Source: Acinetobacter sp. ANC 3929
GTDB lineage: Bacteria; Pseudomonadota; Gammaproteobacteria; Pseudomonadales; Moraxellaceae
Direction of reading: 5' to 3'
Assembly (NCBI RefSeq): GCF_000369405.1
Contig: NZ_KB849994.1
Span: forward strand, 493,942 to 557,941
DNA length: 64,000 nucleotides
Positions 16,594 to 24,858 of the stretch are shown piece by piece (the stretch's first letter is position 1; every line of letters starts with the position of its first letter). A program made the position numbers and the translations under genes. The notes below the pieces were generated by a model. It did no database searches and was not told the origin of the DNA. It saw only the letters and a program-made list of their open reading frames with translations.

Positions 16594-18036
16594 TTGAGAT
16601 CGTTGCTGCTCGCATGTGGCTTATTGGCCACAACTCAATTGAGTCACACTGAGGTCTTTTTACCTTCCCATACGGCTGGGCAAACTGAAGTGCCTGAAAT
16701 TGGAAGTGGCATAGGTTTACTCGATCAACAAAAAGAAAAATTCATTGGCGAAAAAGTCTATCGTGAAGTACATCGCCAAATGCCCACAGTGCAAGATGCA
16801 TGGTTGGAAGATCAGTTCTTTCAGGTATTTTCAGGCATTCTCAGTCAGACTCAACTGGGTCAACCGATTGGCTTAGTGATTATTAAAGATCCTCAAATTA
16901 ATGCCTTTGCAGTTCCAGGTGGTCTATTTGCATTAAATACAGGTCTGATTACTTCAGCTAAGAATCTGGATGAAATTGCTGGTGTTATGGCGCATGAGAT
17001 TGCACATGTATCACAACGCCACTATAGCCGCTCTCAAGAAGCATTTAAGGGACAGGGCTTGCTTGCATTGGCGGGGATTCTTGTCGGGGCTGCTATTGCA
17101 TCTCAAGCCGATGGCAATGCGGGTGCAGCCGTAATGATGGGTACTCAAGCGGCATTGATGGATAAGCAGTTGAGTTATAGTCGTAATCAGGAGCGTGAAG
17201 CGGATCGTATCGGTATGCAGTTTATGTCTGCGGCAGGTTATAACCCACAAAGTATGGCGGATTACTTCGAAACCATGCATCGAGCGACCAGCCGGGTTAG
17301 TTTTTTACCTGATTTTTGGTTTACTCATCCATTAACCACAGAACGTATGAGTGAAGCGCGTCTGCGCGCGAATCAACTTCCTAAAGTGAAATCTAAAATT
17401 TACGATCTCGATTTTGAAATTCTAAAACTTTACACCTTGGTGGTATCGAATCAGGCGACTGAAATTCAATTACAGTCACTGGCAAATCAGAAAAATACAG
17501 CTGCACAATTAGCATTGAGCAAGTTTTATCTGGAGCAGGGAGATTATGCACAAGCTCAGGCCAATTTAGATTTGGTGAAGGCTAAACTTCAGAATCATGT
17601 GTTGGTACCGCTGATTCAAACAGATATCTATTTGGGGCAAAATAAATTGGATCAAGCTTTTAATAGTATTAATCCAATTCAGAAAACCATGCCTGAGAAT
17701 CGAGCTTTATCTTATAAATTGGTAGAGGTGCTGATTAGACAAAAGCAAGTTGCACAGGCACAAATGTTGGTGCAACGTTTTATTCATAAAAACCAACGTG
17801 ATATTGAAGGTTGGCAATTGTTGCAACAGGCCACTAATTTAGATAAAAGTTCACCATTACAAGCGGTCAATGTATTGGGTTATCGAGCCGAGGCCGAATA
17901 TTGGTCAGGCTATGAAGAAAATGCGATTAAGTCAATGTTACATGCGCAGCGTTTGGCAAAAGGCAATGTCGCGATGTCGGCGAAGATTGATGCTCGGTTA
18001 AAACAAATGCAAGATGAGCGCCGTATGAAGCTCTAA
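16594..18036 (+). CDS. bepA: BepA-like periplasmic M48 metalloprotease with TPR domain
   Basis: 480 residues. A Sec signal peptide (MRSLLLACGLLATTQLSHTE) is followed by an M48 peptidase domain with the zinc motif HEIAH (134-138) and the downstream ligand Glu in NQEREADRIGMQ. The C-terminal third (about 290-480) is tetratricopeptide-like (ALSKFYLEQGDYAQAQANL). This is the E. coli BepA (YfgC) architecture, which works with the BAM complex to help or degrade outer-membrane proteins such as LptD. Initiation appears to be TTG at 16594 after AGAGAAA; there is no ATG in a suitable place. Confidence 0.88.
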   Translation: MRSLLLACGLLATTQLSHTEVFLPSHTAGQTEVPEIGSGIGLLDQQKEKFIGEKVYREVHRQMPTVQDAWLEDQFFQVFSGILSQTQLGQPIGLVIIKDPQINAFAVPGGLFALNTGLITSAKNLDEIAGVMAHEIAHVSQRHYSRSQEAFKGQGLLALAGILVGAAIASQADGNAGAAVMMGTQAALMDKQLSYSRNQEREADRIGMQFMSAAGYNPQSMADYFETMHRATSRVSFLPDFWFTHPLTTERMSEARLRANQLPKVKSKIYDLDFEILKLYTLVVSNQATEIQLQSLANQKNTAAQLALSKFYLEQGDYAQAQANLDLVKAKLQNHVLVPLIQTDIYLGQNKLDQAFNSINPIQKTMPENRALSYKLVEVLIRQKQVAQAQMLVQRFIHKNQRDIEGWQLLQQATNLDKSSPLQAVNVLGYRAEAEYWSGYEENAIKSMLHAQRLAKGNVAMSAKIDARLKQMQDERRMKL

Positions 18037-18066
18037 ATGAATATTAAAACAATTAAAGGCATGCAT

Positions 18067-18432
18067 ATGATCAAAGGACAATGTTTGTGTGGGGCAGTGC
18101 AGTACCAATATCATGGGGAAATTGAAAACAGCATTTTATGTTACTGTACCGATTGCCAACAGGCACAGGGTTCTATCGCAGGCTGGAATAGTGCCATTGA
18201 TCAGACTCAATTTGAGCTCACCTCTGGGCGAGAGCAACTGAAAGAATATTTTCATACCCCAAATAAGGCGCGTGTATTTTGTCAAAACTGCGCCAGTCCA
18301 CTTTATTCTTATCGTAAGGATTTGCCTGATATCATTCGTTTACGTCTGGGGAGTGTGACTGAAGGCGATATACCCGCTCCAAAAGAAGAATTTTTTCTGG
18401 AGCATAAACCAAATTTTATTGAATTAAGATAA
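18067..18432 (+). CDS. GFA family zinc-binding protein
   Basis: 121 residues from ATG 18067, 7 nt after AAAGG; in-frame ATGs at 18037 and 18061 are less well placed. Cys clusters CLCGAV, CYCTDC and FCQNCASPLY are the zinc ligands of the glutathione-dependent formaldehyde-activating (GFA) fold. Most family members have no demonstrated enzyme activity, so only the fold is assigned. It begins 30 bp after bepA. Confidence 0.87.
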   Translation: MIKGQCLCGAVQYQYHGEIENSILCYCTDCQQAQGSIAGWNSAIDQTQFELTSGREQLKEYFHTPNKARVFCQNCASPLYSYRKDLPDIIRLRLGSVTEGDIPAPKEEFFLEHKPNFIELR

Positions 18433-18472
18433 GATGGCGTGCGTAAGCAATCGCTGAGAAGTTAAAAGATTT

Positions 18473-18832
18473 ATGAACAAAATTTTAGTTTTTATTTTTG
18501 CGATAAGCAGTGTGGGGATCAGCTCGGCAGCATCTGTTGAGCAGTATGCAAATTCGGTTGAGAAAATTCGTGGTGTGTACGCGCAGGATATTCGTGGTTT
18601 TTTGCGCAGTTTAAATCCTCAAATTTCACAATTTACGCCTGAGCAGCAAGCGAAATATTGTCAGATTAATCAGCGTTATATTCAGGACATGTCAGATGCG
18701 ATTGAGCAAAACCGCTCATCATTACCAACCCAATATGCGAGTATGAGCAAACAAGATTTAATCAAGCAAGTGGTTGAATCTAAAGAGATGCAAATGCTTG
18801 CGAAATATAATGTTCAGTGTGATTTTAAATAA
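18473..18832 (+). CDS. Small secreted hypothetical protein
   Basis: 119 residues with a signal peptide (MNKILVFIFAISSVGISSA, likely cleaved before ASVEQY) and a mature helical, Gln-rich region carrying two Cys (C in KYCQIN and in NVQCDFK) that could form a disulfide in the periplasm. No family recognised. A weak hairpin follows at 18842. Confidence 0.7.
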   Translation: MNKILVFIFAISSVGISSAASVEQYANSVEKIRGVYAQDIRGFLRSLNPQISQFTPEQQAKYCQINQRYIQDMSDAIEQNRSSLPTQYASMSKQDLIKQVVESKEMQMLAKYNVQCDFK

Positions 18833-18841
18833 AAGAATACT

Positions 18842-18868
18842 TTGGGTTCATTGTTGAAATGAATCCAA
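18842..18868 (+). terminator. Possible terminator hairpin
   Basis: TTGGGTTCATT and AATGAATCCAA pair over 11 bp with one G-T, but the trailing U run is poor (TTCTTTAAT). It lies between convergent genes. Confidence 0.45.
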
Positions 18869-18909
18869 TTCTTTAATAAAGCGAAATATAGAAAGGAGAG
18901 TTAAGCAGA

Positions 18910-19356
18910 TTAGCTTAATTTTGCTTTGATTTTAGCAGATACTTGTGCAGGATCGGCACGCCCGGCTATGATCGGACGTAGAGAATTCATCACCTTACCC
19001 ATATCTTTCATGCTAGTAGCTTCTTGAGCAGCAATCGTTTGCTCAATGATGGAATCAAGTTCTTCCTCAGTCATAGCGGCTGGTAGAAATTGAGAAATAA
19101 CCTCAACTTCGGCTTGTTCCTTACTAGCTAAATCATCTCGAGCAGCGCCAGAAAAGGCCTTGATCGATTCTTTACGTTGTTTAATTTGCTTTTCAATGAC
19201 CGCAAGAACCTGAGCATCGTCAAGCTCAATGCGCTCATCGACTTCGATTTGCTTAATTGCTGCCTGTACACCACGAAGAACCGTTACTGTTGCCATATCT
19301 TTGGCACGCATTGAGTTTTTTAATACGTCAGTAATCTGGTTTTTTAAAGTATTCAT
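18910..19356 (-). CDS. yqeY: GatB/YqeY domain protein
   Basis: 148 residues from ATG 19356 (a TTG extension to 19374 has no support). The whole protein is the YqeY helical domain: LKNQITDVLKNSMRAKDMATVTVLRGVQAAIKQIEVDERIELDD, RKESIKAFSGAARDDLASKEQAEVEVISQFLPA and a C-terminal GxxMNSLRPIIAGRADPAQVSAKIKAKL. The domain is shared with the tRNA-dependent amidotransferase GatB tail and is thought to touch tRNA. It follows rpsU by 29 bp on the same strand, an order common in proteobacteria. Confidence 0.92.
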   Translation of the reverse strand: MNTLKNQITDVLKNSMRAKDMATVTVLRGVQAAIKQIEVDERIELDDAQVLAVIEKQIKQRKESIKAFSGAARDDLASKEQAEVEVISQFLPAAMTEEELDSIIEQTIAAQEATSMKDMGKVMNSLRPIIAGRADPAQVSAKIKAKLS

Positions 19357-19385
19357 AGTATTTTCAGCAGTCAATCACAAATTAA

Positions 19386-19601
19386 TTAGTAAAGGCGAGT
19401 AGTACGTACAGATTCGCGAGTCAATTTCTTTTGATAACGCTTAACTGCAGCAGCTTTTTTACGCTTACGTTCTTGAGTTGGTTTCTCATAGAATTCGCGC
19501 TTACGAACGTCAGCTAAAACACCCGCTTTTTCGCATGAACGTTTGAAACGACGGATAGCTACGTCTACTGGTTCGCCTTCTTTCAACTTAACTTGTGGCA
19601 T
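19386..19601 (-). CDS. rpsU: 30S ribosomal protein S21
   Basis: 71 residues, highly basic, matching bS21 throughout: [62 protein letters not shown] 19601 follows AGAGGATTTTAC. bS21 sits on the 30S platform near the anti-Shine-Dalgarno sequence. Divergent from tsaD, the conserved arrangement of the macromolecular synthesis locus; dnaG is not next here, yqeY is. Confidence 0.97.
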   Translation of the reverse strand: MPQVKLKEGEPVDVAIRRFKRSCEKAGVLADVRKREFYEKPTQERKRKKAAAVKRYQKKLTRESVRTTRLY

Positions 19602-19746
19602 GTAAAATCCTCTAAGATGATGGATATGATCTAACGCACTATTGCACTAGATCGCAAGTGAAGGTCAGTATTTTACTCATTTACAACTCAGATCACAAGT
19701 CTATAATAGCTCCGATATTATTTTTGATCGTTGTAAAGGCAGTTTA

Positions 19747-20754
19747 ATGATTGTTTTGGGCTTAGAAACTTCGTGTGATGAAACTGGGTTAGCACTCTAT
19801 GATAGCGAGCTCGGCTTACGTGGACAGGTTCTATATAGCCAAATTAAACTGCATGCTGAATATGGTGGTGTAGTACCCGAGCTGGCTTCACGTGACCATG
19901 TTCGAAAAATGATTCCCTTGATGAATCAACTGCTTGAGCAAAGTGGTGTCAAAAAAGATGAGATTGATGCAGTTGCTTATACCCGAGGTCCAGGCTTAAT
20001 GGGTGCATTAATGACAGGTGCATTATTTGGTCGTACTTTGGCATTTGCATTGAATAAACCTGCAATTGGTGTGCATCATATGGAAGGTCATATGCTTGCA
20101 CCATTACTTTCGGAAACTCCACCGGAATTTCCGTTTGTCGCATTGCTGGTTTCTGGTGGGCATAGCCAATTGATGGCAGCTTACGGTATTGGTCAATATG
20201 AATTACTGGGTGAGTCGATTGATGATGCTGCGGGTGAGGCCTTTGATAAAGTCGCAAAAATGATGAAATTGCCTTATCCGGGTGGTCCAAATATTGCGAA
20301 GTTGGCCTTACAGGGCGATGCACAAGCTTTTGAATTCCCACGGCCAATGTTGCATCAAGGTTTAAACTTTTCATTTAGTGGCTTAAAAACTGCTGTTTCA
20401 GTACAGTTGAAAAAATTGGGTGAAGAAAATCGAGATGCAGATGTAGCCGCGTCTTTCCAAGAAGCGATTGTGGATACCTTAGTTAAAAAATCCGTGAAAG
20501 CTTTAAAGCAAACAGGTTTAAAACGTTTAGTGATTGCCGGTGGTGTGAGTGCCAATTTGCGATTACGTGAACAATTAGAAACCTCATTGGCAAAGATTAA
20601 GGCGCAAGTTTATTACGCTGAACCTGCTTTATGTACCGATAATGGTGCCATGATTGCTTTTGCAGGATATCAGCGTTTAAAAGCAGGGCAACAGGATGGC
20701 TTGGCTGTGACGACTACACCGAGATGGCCGATGACAGAGTTAAAGCCAACCTAA
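19747..20754 (+). CDS. tsaD: tRNA N6-threonylcarbamoyladenosine synthase subunit TsaD
   Basis: 335 residues, ASKHA-fold. [16 protein letters not shown] at the start, the metal-binding HHMEGH motif near residue 110, [20 protein letters not shown], and [13 protein letters not shown] near the end are all intact. With TsaB and TsaE it transfers the threonylcarbamoyl group to A37 of ANN-reading tRNAs. Length is as usual. Divergent from rpsU with about 145 bp between. Confidence 0.96.
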   Translation: MIVLGLETSCDETGLALYDSELGLRGQVLYSQIKLHAEYGGVVPELASRDHVRKMIPLMNQLLEQSGVKKDEIDAVAYTRGPGLMGALMTGALFGRTLAFALNKPAIGVHHMEGHMLAPLLSETPPEFPFVALLVSGGHSQLMAAYGIGQYELLGESIDDAAGEAFDKVAKMMKLPYPGGPNIAKLALQGDAQAFEFPRPMLHQGLNFSFSGLKTAVSVQLKKLGEENRDADVAASFQEAIVDTLVKKSVKALKQTGLKRLVIAGGVSANLRLREQLETSLAKIKAQVYYAEPALCTDNGAMIAFAGYQRLKAGQQDGLAVTTTPRWPMTELKPT

Positions 20755-20913
20755 GATGTACCCGTAATTTTGTTTGGATGCTGTGTGTAAACTTACAGCA
20801 AATCCTCATTATTATTTTATTTAAAAATCAGATTATTCATTTTTATGCAGAGTGGTGGTGACGGTTTCTAGTCAGCGCTATCTTATTAAATTATCAGATA
20901 AATTATTTATTTT

Positions 20914-21024
20914 GATGAGCTCAAACTCATCGTGGAGTATAGACGTTGAAAATTTCTTATATTTTTACATGTGGCCGACTAGAATCTTTATTCAAGATTC
21001 TATGCCTCACTCAAAAAGGTGAGG
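20914..21024 (+). promoter_or_regulatory. Three consecutive hairpins around the start of the next gene
   Basis: GATGAG-N6-CTCATC (20914-20931), AGAATCTT-N5-AAGATTCT (20981-21001) and CCTCAC-N8-GTGAGG (21005-21024) lie in a row. The first precedes GGAG and the TTG start at 20946; the other two are within the first codons. The third hides a GGTGAGGAG sequence that looks like a ribosome binding site. Possible RNA-level control; function inferred. Confidence 0.45.
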
Positions 21025-21449
21025 AGAAGGTTGCATCAAAAGAAAAAGTAGTTGAACAATATAGAAAAGACATCGCTTTAGGACGTCCTTTTGAAGAAAC
21101 TGAACTTTATCAAATAATTGAGAAAAGTGAAGAAAAAATTGTCATTAATCGCTTGAGTAATATTCTTCGAGAAAAACCTACTCAGCAGAAGAGTAGCTAT
21201 GATGCAGACGAATATAAGACAGGTGCATGGTCTGAGTTTAATGATTATAAGCTAGCAGTTCGATTCTCAAATGCGAAAACCGAGTTAAGTGAAAAGCACT
21301 TTGCGAAAACTGGTGAATACATGACTAGTCGTGGTATCGCAAAATTGACTGGTTTTAATCCAAGCAATATTAAGAATATGTTGCAGCATAAAAGAAGTGT
21401 AGTGAAAAAAATGCTCGCGACATTAGAGAAGTTAGCAAAAGAGTATTGA
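20946..21449 (+). CDS. Hypothetical protein with DNA-binding-like C-terminus
   Basis: 167 residues from TTG 20946, which follows GGAG at 8-nt spacing; no ATG is available near the 5' end. A shorter form beginning around VASKEKVVEQ (codon 29) would need a GTT start and is unlikely. The body is charged and helical. The C-terminal 45 residues (MTSRGIAKLTGFNPSNIKNMLQHKRSVVKKMLATLEKLAKEY) look like a helix-turn-helix. No family recognised. The unusual hairpin-rich leader is described separately. Confidence 0.6.
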   Translation: MKISYIFTCGRLESLFKILCLTQKGEEKVASKEKVVEQYRKDIALGRPFEETELYQIIEKSEEKIVINRLSNILREKPTQQKSSYDADEYKTGAWSEFNDYKLAVRFSNAKTELSEKHFAKTGEYMTSRGIAKLTGFNPSNIKNMLQHKRSVVKKMLATLEKLAKEY

Positions 21450-21462
21450 TTTAAATTTGATT

Positions 21463-21493
21463 ATCGATGCAGGGAAGTTTTTTCTGCATCGAT
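21463..21493 (+). terminator. Hairpin after the hypothetical gene
   Basis: ATCGATGCAG and CTGCATCGAT form a perfect 10-bp stem with an 11-nt loop holding T6. The U run is in the loop rather than after the stem, so termination is uncertain. Confidence 0.45.
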
Positions 21494-21537
21494 AGGCAGA
21501 TTTATGCAGAATCCCATATTAGATGAGATTTTTGATA

Positions 21538-21945
21538 TTAAATAAAATGGTTTACACACATTTTGACTTTTTTTAGTGCTAAATTCGTACACCCATGATG
21601 AATACATTTCTCTGCTGAAAATCCATCGTGGCTAAGAACTGCCAGAAATTGTTTGACTGCTTTAATTTCATTGTCAGATAGAACATGATCTTTAGTATCT
21701 AACTTAATTCCGAATATTGGGGATGAGCTCTCTGTGGGCGAGCACTCAAAATACCACCATTGCTGACATACTGAACATTGATAGCACGTAATAGAATAAT
21801 CAAAATTAGGTATAACTTCATCTGTAGGGATTTCTTTTTTGAAGTACTCTGGAAAGCTATAACTTGCCTGATAATCAAAACTGAAAAGATCCGTAAAATC
21901 ATCAGGGCATGCAAAAAAAGATTTTACCTCTTGGCATTCACACAT
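21538..21945 (-). CDS. Cys-rich hypothetical protein
   Basis: 135 residues from ATG 21945 (AAGAGCC before it); a longer frame to 22002 overlaps the upstream gene without a ribosome binding site. Cys pairs CECQ, CYQCSVCQQWWYFECSP and a C-terminal C..HGC..L....MCVNH suggest metal binding or a zinc ribbon. No family recognised. Same strand as the transporter upstream, gap 22 bp, so possibly the third gene of that operon. Confidence 0.65.
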   Translation of the reverse strand: MCECQEVKSFFACPDDFTDLFSFDYQASYSFPEYFKKEIPTDEVIPNFDYSITCYQCSVCQQWWYFECSPTESSSPIFGIKLDTKDHVLSDNEIKAVKQFLAVLSHDGFSAEKCIHHGCTNLALKKVKMCVNHFI

Positions 21946-21967
21946 ATTCAAGGCTCTTATAAATCGG

Positions 21968-22876
21968 TTAATTATTTTTAGATAGCACCGCCAGACAAAC
22001 AAAAATTAAGGTCATACCAACCCAACCAATCGGGGCCAATTGTTCTCCAACTAACAAGACGGCAAACAATGCTGCAACCAGTGGTTCAAATAAGGTAAGT
22101 GTCGTTGCGGTGCTGGCTGAAATGGTCTTTAACGCATAACCAAATAGCAGATAACCAAGAAACATTGGAATCAGCATCATATAGCCAACCACATACAAAT
22201 TCACAGCTTCATCAAACAGATTCGCACCTGTAAAAAATAGGGTGGGCAATAAAATTAAAGCACCGAAGCCAAAAATTAAGCCCATCGATGCTTTTGAGTC
22301 GACCCCACGATCAATCATCTTTTTGGCAGCCCAAGAATATAAAGAATAGGTGAGTGCAGCGATCAATCCGAGAATAATCCCTATGCTTTTCTGGTCAGTT
22401 GCAATGTTCTGGCTAGTGCTATCAGAATGTGATTCGCCCATCGATAAGAGCAAGACCCCAGCGATGCCAAAAACGAAACTGATAAACCATTTTCTAGAGA
22501 GTGCTTTTTTATCAAAGAACTTTTCTAGTAGTGCGGTAAATAAAGGGGCCGAACCAATTGAAACAACAGTGCCAATAGTGATTCCTGCCATACGCATCGA
22601 CGAGTAAAAGGCCAGTGGATAAATAGCAACAGAGACCATCCCAATCAACAGTAAAGGATAGTAAGAGCGAATTTGAGGTAAATGACTGCGGATATTTTTA
22701 TGGGCCAATAAGGCTTGTAATAATCCGCCACCACCCATGGCGATTGCGCCAATGGCTAAAGGGCTGAGATTGGGTGCATAAGAGGCGGCAGTACCCGTAG
22801 TTCCCCATAAAATAGAGGCGACTAAAACAGCGATAAAACCAGAGTGTGAACTCAGGTTGAAGGACGTACTACTCAC
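21968..22876 (-). CDS. EamA-family (DMT) transporter
   Basis: 302 residues, ten predicted transmembrane helices in two EamA repeats. First repeat starts GFIAVLVASILWGTTGTAASYAPNLSPLAIGAIAMGGGGL, the second around IGIILGLIAALTYSLYSWAAKKMID. Inner-membrane drug/metabolite exporter of unknown substrate. ATG 22876 overlaps the stop of the TetR gene by 4 bp (ATGA), so the two are translationally coupled and the repressor very likely controls the exporter. Confidence 0.9.
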   Translation of the reverse strand: MSSTSFNLSSHSGFIAVLVASILWGTTGTAASYAPNLSPLAIGAIAMGGGGLLQALLAHKNIRSHLPQIRSYYPLLLIGMVSVAIYPLAFYSSMRMAGITIGTVVSIGSAPLFTALLEKFFDKKALSRKWFISFVFGIAGVLLLSMGESHSDSTSQNIATDQKSIGIILGLIAALTYSLYSWAAKKMIDRGVDSKASMGLIFGFGALILLPTLFFTGANLFDEAVNLYVVGYMMLIPMFLGYLLFGYALKTISASTATTLTLFEPLVAALFAVLLVGEQLAPIGWVGMTLIFVCLAVLSKNN

Positions 22877-23451
22877 TTTGCAACCTCTTGTTCTAATAAG
22901 CTTTGGGCCATGTGCTTTGCAGCAAAGACTTTGTTACTGGAGCTTTCTAAACCTGCACGGGCAATAGATCCTTCCAAAATAAAAGAAAGCAGCAGTGCCA
23001 GTTCTTTTACGCGCTCGGGATCGTCAGTTAATTGACTCAAATGCCCAGCTAGAATCGCTTCAATTTCATCTTTATGATTTTTGACAGCTAAACGCTCAGG
23101 ACTGTGTGCAGGAAATTCTGCCGCGGCATTGAGTAGACCGCAGCCACGGAAGCCTTTTTCATAAGCGAATTCAGCATGATCTTGGTAGGCATCGAAAACA
23201 GCCAAAATACCGTCAATGGGTGTTTGGATTTGAGCTTTTCTCTTGTGATATAAATCCAGCCATTCTTGATGACGTGCTTCGATATAACAGCTAATCAGAT
23301 CTGATTTGGTGGCAAAGTTATTGTAGAGGGACATCTTTGCCACGTTGGCTTTCTCTGTAATCGTATTGATTCCTGTATTGCTGATGCCATCGTTATAAAA
23401 CAAGGTTGATGCTGCATCTAGGATTTTTTGTTTTGCTGATTTAGTGCTCAT
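22873..23451 (-). CDS. TetR-family repressor of the EamA exporter
   Basis: 192 residues. N-terminal TetR helix-turn-helix (about 8-55: KQKILDAASTLFYNDGISNTGINTITEKANVAKMSLYNNFATKSDLI), then a helical ligand domain with GFRGCGLLNAAAEFP. First gene of a coupled pair with the EamA transporter. The segment just upstream of its ATG holds the pattern ACCGACCTACCT (23476-23487), a possible half-site cluster for autoregulation. Inducer unknown. Confidence 0.9.
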   Translation of the reverse strand: MSTKSAKQKILDAASTLFYNDGISNTGINTITEKANVAKMSLYNNFATKSDLISCYIEARHQEWLDLYHKRKAQIQTPIDGILAVFDAYQDHAEFAYEKGFRGCGLLNAAAEFPAHSPERLAVKNHKDEIEAILAGHLSQLTDDPERVKELALLLSFILEGSIARAGLESSSNKVFAAKHMAQSLLEQEVAK

Positions 23452-23596
23452 AGTAAAACTGTTTTATATATACCGACCTACCTAATTTTATTGAAAAGTA
23501 AATTATTTGCAAGGGGAAATTGGAATTTCATTGAATTCTGATGAGCAGGATGGCATCGATTAAAACGCTGACATTGCGCTTTAATCGATAGATAGG

Positions 23597-24139
23597 TTAT
23601 TCAATATTTTTCTTACTGTGGATAAAAGCCAATCCATACACAGGCCATTTCTTTTCTGATTTTAGATTGTTGACCAACCATGCAACCAATACCAAGGCAA
23701 TTGAACCTAAAAGCACGGGGAAAAATAAGAAACTCCAATGATATTGAATGCTATTTGCCGTCAATAAGGTGACCAATGGGTTTGCGCCCGCAGGTGGGTG
23801 GACACAACGCAAAAGTTGCATGACTGCAATTGCGCAACCGACAGAGAGAGCAATGCTCAAAGCCGATGTACCAAAAAGTTTAAGAAACAGTAACCCAATA
23901 AAGGCTGAGACGAAATGCCCCAAAATTACATTGCGAGGTTGCGCTAGAGGCGATTGCGATACGGCATACAAGATCACACAGGTTGCACCAAAAGGAGCCA
24001 TGATAAATAGATTGTGGGTGAATTTACTGAGCAGGATTAAGATCAAGATACTTAATGTGCCGCCAATTAAACTTCTTATAATATCAATGGATTGAGGTAA
24101 GGGGGCAAGATGTTCTCTACCGTTGAATAAAGATAACAT
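23597..24139 (-). CDS. HPP family membrane protein
   Basis: 180 residues from ATG 24139 after GTGAGATCACC; a longer frame to 24247 runs through the operator and is unlikely. Four to five transmembrane helices with the name-giving motif RCVHPPAGANPL and MAPFGATCVILY. HPP proteins are inner-membrane proteins; some transport nitrite, most are untested. Divergent from the TetR gene at 24231, with a 34-bp palindrome in between. Confidence 0.88.
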   Translation of the reverse strand: MLSLFNGREHLAPLPQSIDIIRSLIGGTLSILILILLSKFTHNLFIMAPFGATCVILYAVSQSPLAQPRNVILGHFVSAFIGLLFLKLFGTSALSIALSVGCAIAVMQLLRCVHPPAGANPLVTLLTANSIQYHWSFLFFPVLLGSIALVLVAWLVNNLKSEKKWPVYGLAFIHSKKNIE

Positions 24140-24184
24140 GGTGATCTCACTACAGGGTTGCTTTATGGCAATGATAGAACTAAA

Positions 24185-24218
24185 ATTCAAAATAGTACAG
24201 ATCTGTACTATTTTGAAT
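24185..24218. promoter_or_regulatory. Perfect 34-bp palindromic operator between HPP and TetR genes
   Basis: Each arm reads ATTCAAAATAGTACAGA, and the second arm is its exact reverse complement. The centre GTACAGATCTGTAC lies 46 bp from the hpp ATG and its edge 12 bp from the tetR ATG. Typical TetR operators are 14-30 bp palindromes, so it is an almost certain binding site that would repress both divergent genes. Confidence 0.88.
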
Positions 24219-24230
24219 GAGTAAATTTTT

Positions 24231-24791
24231 ATGTCAAAGTCAGCCAATAAAATTTTGCATACAGCAGAAAAATTATTTTATGAAAATAGTTTTGTTGGAG
24301 TGGGTGTTGATCTTATTCGGGATGAATCAGGTTGCTCAAAAACTACCATGTACACCTATTTTAAAAATAAAAATCAATTGGTGAAGTCAGTTTTGGAAGC
24401 GCGGGATGAAAAGTTTAGAAACAGCTTGCTGGATTATGTCGCTGATGAAACGGGAAGGGCTGCACTGAATCGGTTGATCGATTGGCATTTACTGTGGTTT
24501 CAAGAAGATAACTTTAAGGGATGTTTATTTGTCAGAGCAGTGGCGGAATCACATTTGGGTGATCAAGAGATCATCGCGGTATCAAAAGAGCATAAAGTCT
24601 GGATTAGAAATTTGATTACAGAATATCTGCAATCTTATCCCAATGCAGAGATGTTGGTTGAAGTGACGTATACACTGATAGAAGGGCTGATCAGTCGCTT
24701 TCTGGTCGAAGGTTATGATGCAAAAGTGGCAGCCGAGATTAAGGATTCAATTCATCAAATCATTGATAATTTAAATCGTTTTAACAGTTAG
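24231..24791 (+). CDS. TetR-family transcriptional regulator
   Basis: 186 residues. HTH region KSANKILHTAEKLFYENSFVGVGVDLIRDESGCSKTTMYTYFKNKNQLVKSVLEARDEKF at the N-terminus, and a ligand domain with NFKGCLFVRAVAES, a pattern also in the TetR protein at 22873. Probably represses itself and the divergent HPP gene through the 34-bp palindrome. Its leader is very short: the palindrome ends 12 bp before the ATG, leaving no clear ribosome binding site. Confidence 0.9.
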   Translation: MSKSANKILHTAEKLFYENSFVGVGVDLIRDESGCSKTTMYTYFKNKNQLVKSVLEARDEKFRNSLLDYVADETGRAALNRLIDWHLLWFQEDNFKGCLFVRAVAESHLGDQEIIAVSKEHKVWIRNLITEYLQSYPNAEMLVEVTYTLIEGLISRFLVEGYDAKVAAEIKDSIHQIIDNLNRFNS

Positions 24792-24858
24792 AGCGTATGA
24801 GTATGTTTTAGATAGATTAGCCTTTGATGTTTCAGCAAAGGCCAATCACGGTGTTCAT

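Noticed and set aside
19949..20374. Minus-strand frame of 141 codons inside tsaD
   Set aside because: Fully within a strongly conserved tsaD and His/Gln-rich in the manner of antisense frames.
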